Part shown: one piece after another, positions 63,060-64,000 of the stretch
Layout: each line of letters starts with the position of its first letter
Numbering within the stretch: the first letter of the stretch is position 1
NCBI RefSeq assembly: GCF_000384215.1
Contig: NZ_KB913032.1
Location: 6,471,605-6,535,604, forward strand
Source: Amycolatopsis alba DSM 44262
GTDB lineage: Bacteria > Actinomycetota > Actinomycetes > Mycobacteriales > Pseudonocardiaceae
Direction: 5' to 3'
DNA: 64,000 bases
Notes under the pieces: generated by a model
Database searches by the model: none
The model's input: the letters and a program-made list of their open reading frames with translations, nothing else
Told to the model about the DNA's origin: nothing
Made by a program: the position numbers and the translations under genes

Positions 63060-63965
63060 ATGGCCGACCAGCTGGACCTGAACCTTTTGCGGGTGTTCGA
63101 CGCGTTGCTGCGGGAGGGCAGCGTGACGGCGGCCGCCGAGCGGCTGCACCTGTCGATCCCGGCGGCGAGCCGGGCACTCGGCCGGTTGCGGCGGGCGATG
63201 GGGGACCCGATCCTGGTCCGCGCCGGCCGCGGGATGGTGCCGACGCCATTCGCGCTCCGGACCGCGCCGCGCGTGCGGTCGCTGCTCGACGAGGCGTCGG
63301 CACTGATCAGTGCCGACCGCGATCTGGCGATCGGCGACCTCGAACGCACCTTCACCATCCGCATCAACGATGGCGTCGCAGCGACACTGACGACGGCGGC
63401 CGTCGAGGCGACCGCCGCCGTCGCGCCGGGCGTGGTCCTGCGCTTCGTCGCGGAAGGCAGTGAGAGCACCGAAGCGCTGAGGGACGGTTCGGTGGATCTG
63501 GACATCGGCGCCGGTGACCTCACCGCCCCCGACATCCGCTCGATGCCGCTGTACCGCGAACGAGTGGTCGGGCTCGTCAGGGCGGACGGTCCGCTCGGTG
63601 GCGTGCGGCGTCCGACGCTGGCCCAGTTGTGCCGGTATCCCCACGTTTCGTCCTCCCGGCGGGGCAGGGCCAGGGGACCGCTCGACGACGTGCTGGAAGC
63701 GGCCGGTCTCCAGCGCCGGGTCGCGGCGGTCGTGCCGACGTCCGCCGTCGCCGCGTTCCTGGTCTCGTCCAGCGACTACATCGGACTCGTGCCCTCGCGG
63801 CTCGCCGAGCAGTACGGCCGGTCGCTCGGCCTCCGCTGGTTCCCGATCCCCGCCGACCTTCCGGAGATCGACGTCTGCCTGCTCTGGCATGCGCGCCTCG
63901 ACGCCGACCCGGCCCAGCGCTGGCTGCGCGACACGATCCGCGACGCGCTCGACGTGCCGTCGTAG
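63060..63965 (+). CDS. LysR-family regulator
   Basis: 301 aa. HTH: LNLLRVFDALLREGSVTAAA then ERLHLSIPAASRALGRLRRA, NodD/PcpR-like. Ligand domain includes RTFTIRINDGVAATLTTAAV-type strands. It is divergent from the MFS-SDR-darcynin operon, with half-sites in the 75-bp gap. The gene ends 35 bp before the window edge, and nothing else is readable there. Confidence 0.9.
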   Translation: MADQLDLNLLRVFDALLREGSVTAAAERLHLSIPAASRALGRLRRAMGDPILVRAGRGMVPTPFALRTAPRVRSLLDEASALISADRDLAIGDLERTFTIRINDGVAATLTTAAVEATAAVAPGVVLRFVAEGSESTEALRDGSVDLDIGAGDLTAPDIRSMPLYRERVVGLVRADGPLGGVRRPTLAQLCRYPHVSSSRRGRARGPLDDVLEAAGLQRRVAAVVPTSAVAAFLVSSSDYIGLVPSRLAEQYGRSLGLRWFPIPADLPEIDVCLLWHARLDADPAQRWLRDTIRDALDVPS

Positions 63966-64000
63966 CGGAAATCCTGTCCGGTCACCTGGCTCGCCGCGAG

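Overview
The window is high-GC DNA from a filamentous actinomycete, most probably Amycolatopsis or a close Pseudonocardiaceae relative. That is an inference from the high GC content, the many GTG/TTG starts and 4-bp ATGA/GTGA overlaps, the ergothioneine and F420/deazaflavin-type enzymes, the EspG/DUF3558 genes, and a block that follows the order known around pgsA2-gcvH-garA-gcvB in Mycobacterium tuberculosis. About 70 protein genes are supported. I see no tRNA, rRNA, insertion sequence, prophage or CRISPR array.

Layout. 0-5.4 kb: an IclR regulator faces an acetaldehyde dehydrogenase/4-hydroxy-2-oxovalerate aldolase pair (end of meta-cleavage catabolism); then a TetR gene with two palindromic operators faces an MpaB-type oxygenase and an F420-type oxidoreductase. 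5.9-11.7 kb: a probable sphingolipid-degradation operon (Tat-exported neutral ceramidase, secreted sphingomyelinase, MFS_2 transporter, sphingosine-1-phosphate-lyase-like enzyme) behind a 19-bp perfect hairpin. 11.7-13.2 kb: an AHSA1/ArsR/DUF899 operon with its own dyad operator. 13.2-17.0 kb: a zinc-starvation locus, with one Zur box between two divergent operons of cysteine-poor ribosomal proteins (L31B, L32; L28, L33, S14, S18) and two CobW-type proteins, one with a ruined P-loop. 17-23 kb: siroheme synthase, GNAT, hydrolase, crotonase, acyl-CoA synthetase. 23-24 kb: a secreted M15 peptidase behind a structured leader. 24-27.8 kb: a four-gene operon coding for a J-domain pseudokinase, a vWA protein, a divergent adenylosuccinate-synthetase-like enzyme and a Nudix-fold protein without its catalytic box. 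28-29.8 kb: small membrane and lipoproteins.

29.8-38 kb: CDP-alcohol phosphatidyltransferase, gcvH, garA, ftsR-type MerR, DUF151 protein, second MerR, and gcvP under a tandem glycine riboswitch. 38-45.5 kb: regulators, an aldo/keto reductase, a membrane-anchored protein, two CNNM/CorC membrane proteins and an AcnR-like repressor. 45.7-48.8 kb: an ESX/type VII accessory cluster (small alpha-helical protein, DUF3558 lipoprotein, Gly-rich WXG protein, EspG). 49-53.3 kb: SCO6745-like protein, prolyl aminopeptidase, glutamate dehydrogenase with divergent LysR. 53.4-58.3 kb: egtA-egtB-egtC-egtD plus a Ddn-like protein, without egtE. 58.4-64 kb: secreted TAP-type peptidase and a LysR-controlled MFS/SDR/darcynin operon.

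Several intergenic gaps (5.4-5.9, 33.0-33.3, 40.2-40.65, 50.8-51.0 kb) are filled with long-arm perfect hairpins of 15-29 bp that share two recurring loop cores. A different array, of 21-bp units in two opposed halves, lies at 22.9-23.07 kb. The strongest candidates for undescribed biology are the J-pseudokinase/vWA/PurA-like/Nudix-like operon and the sphingolipid operon.
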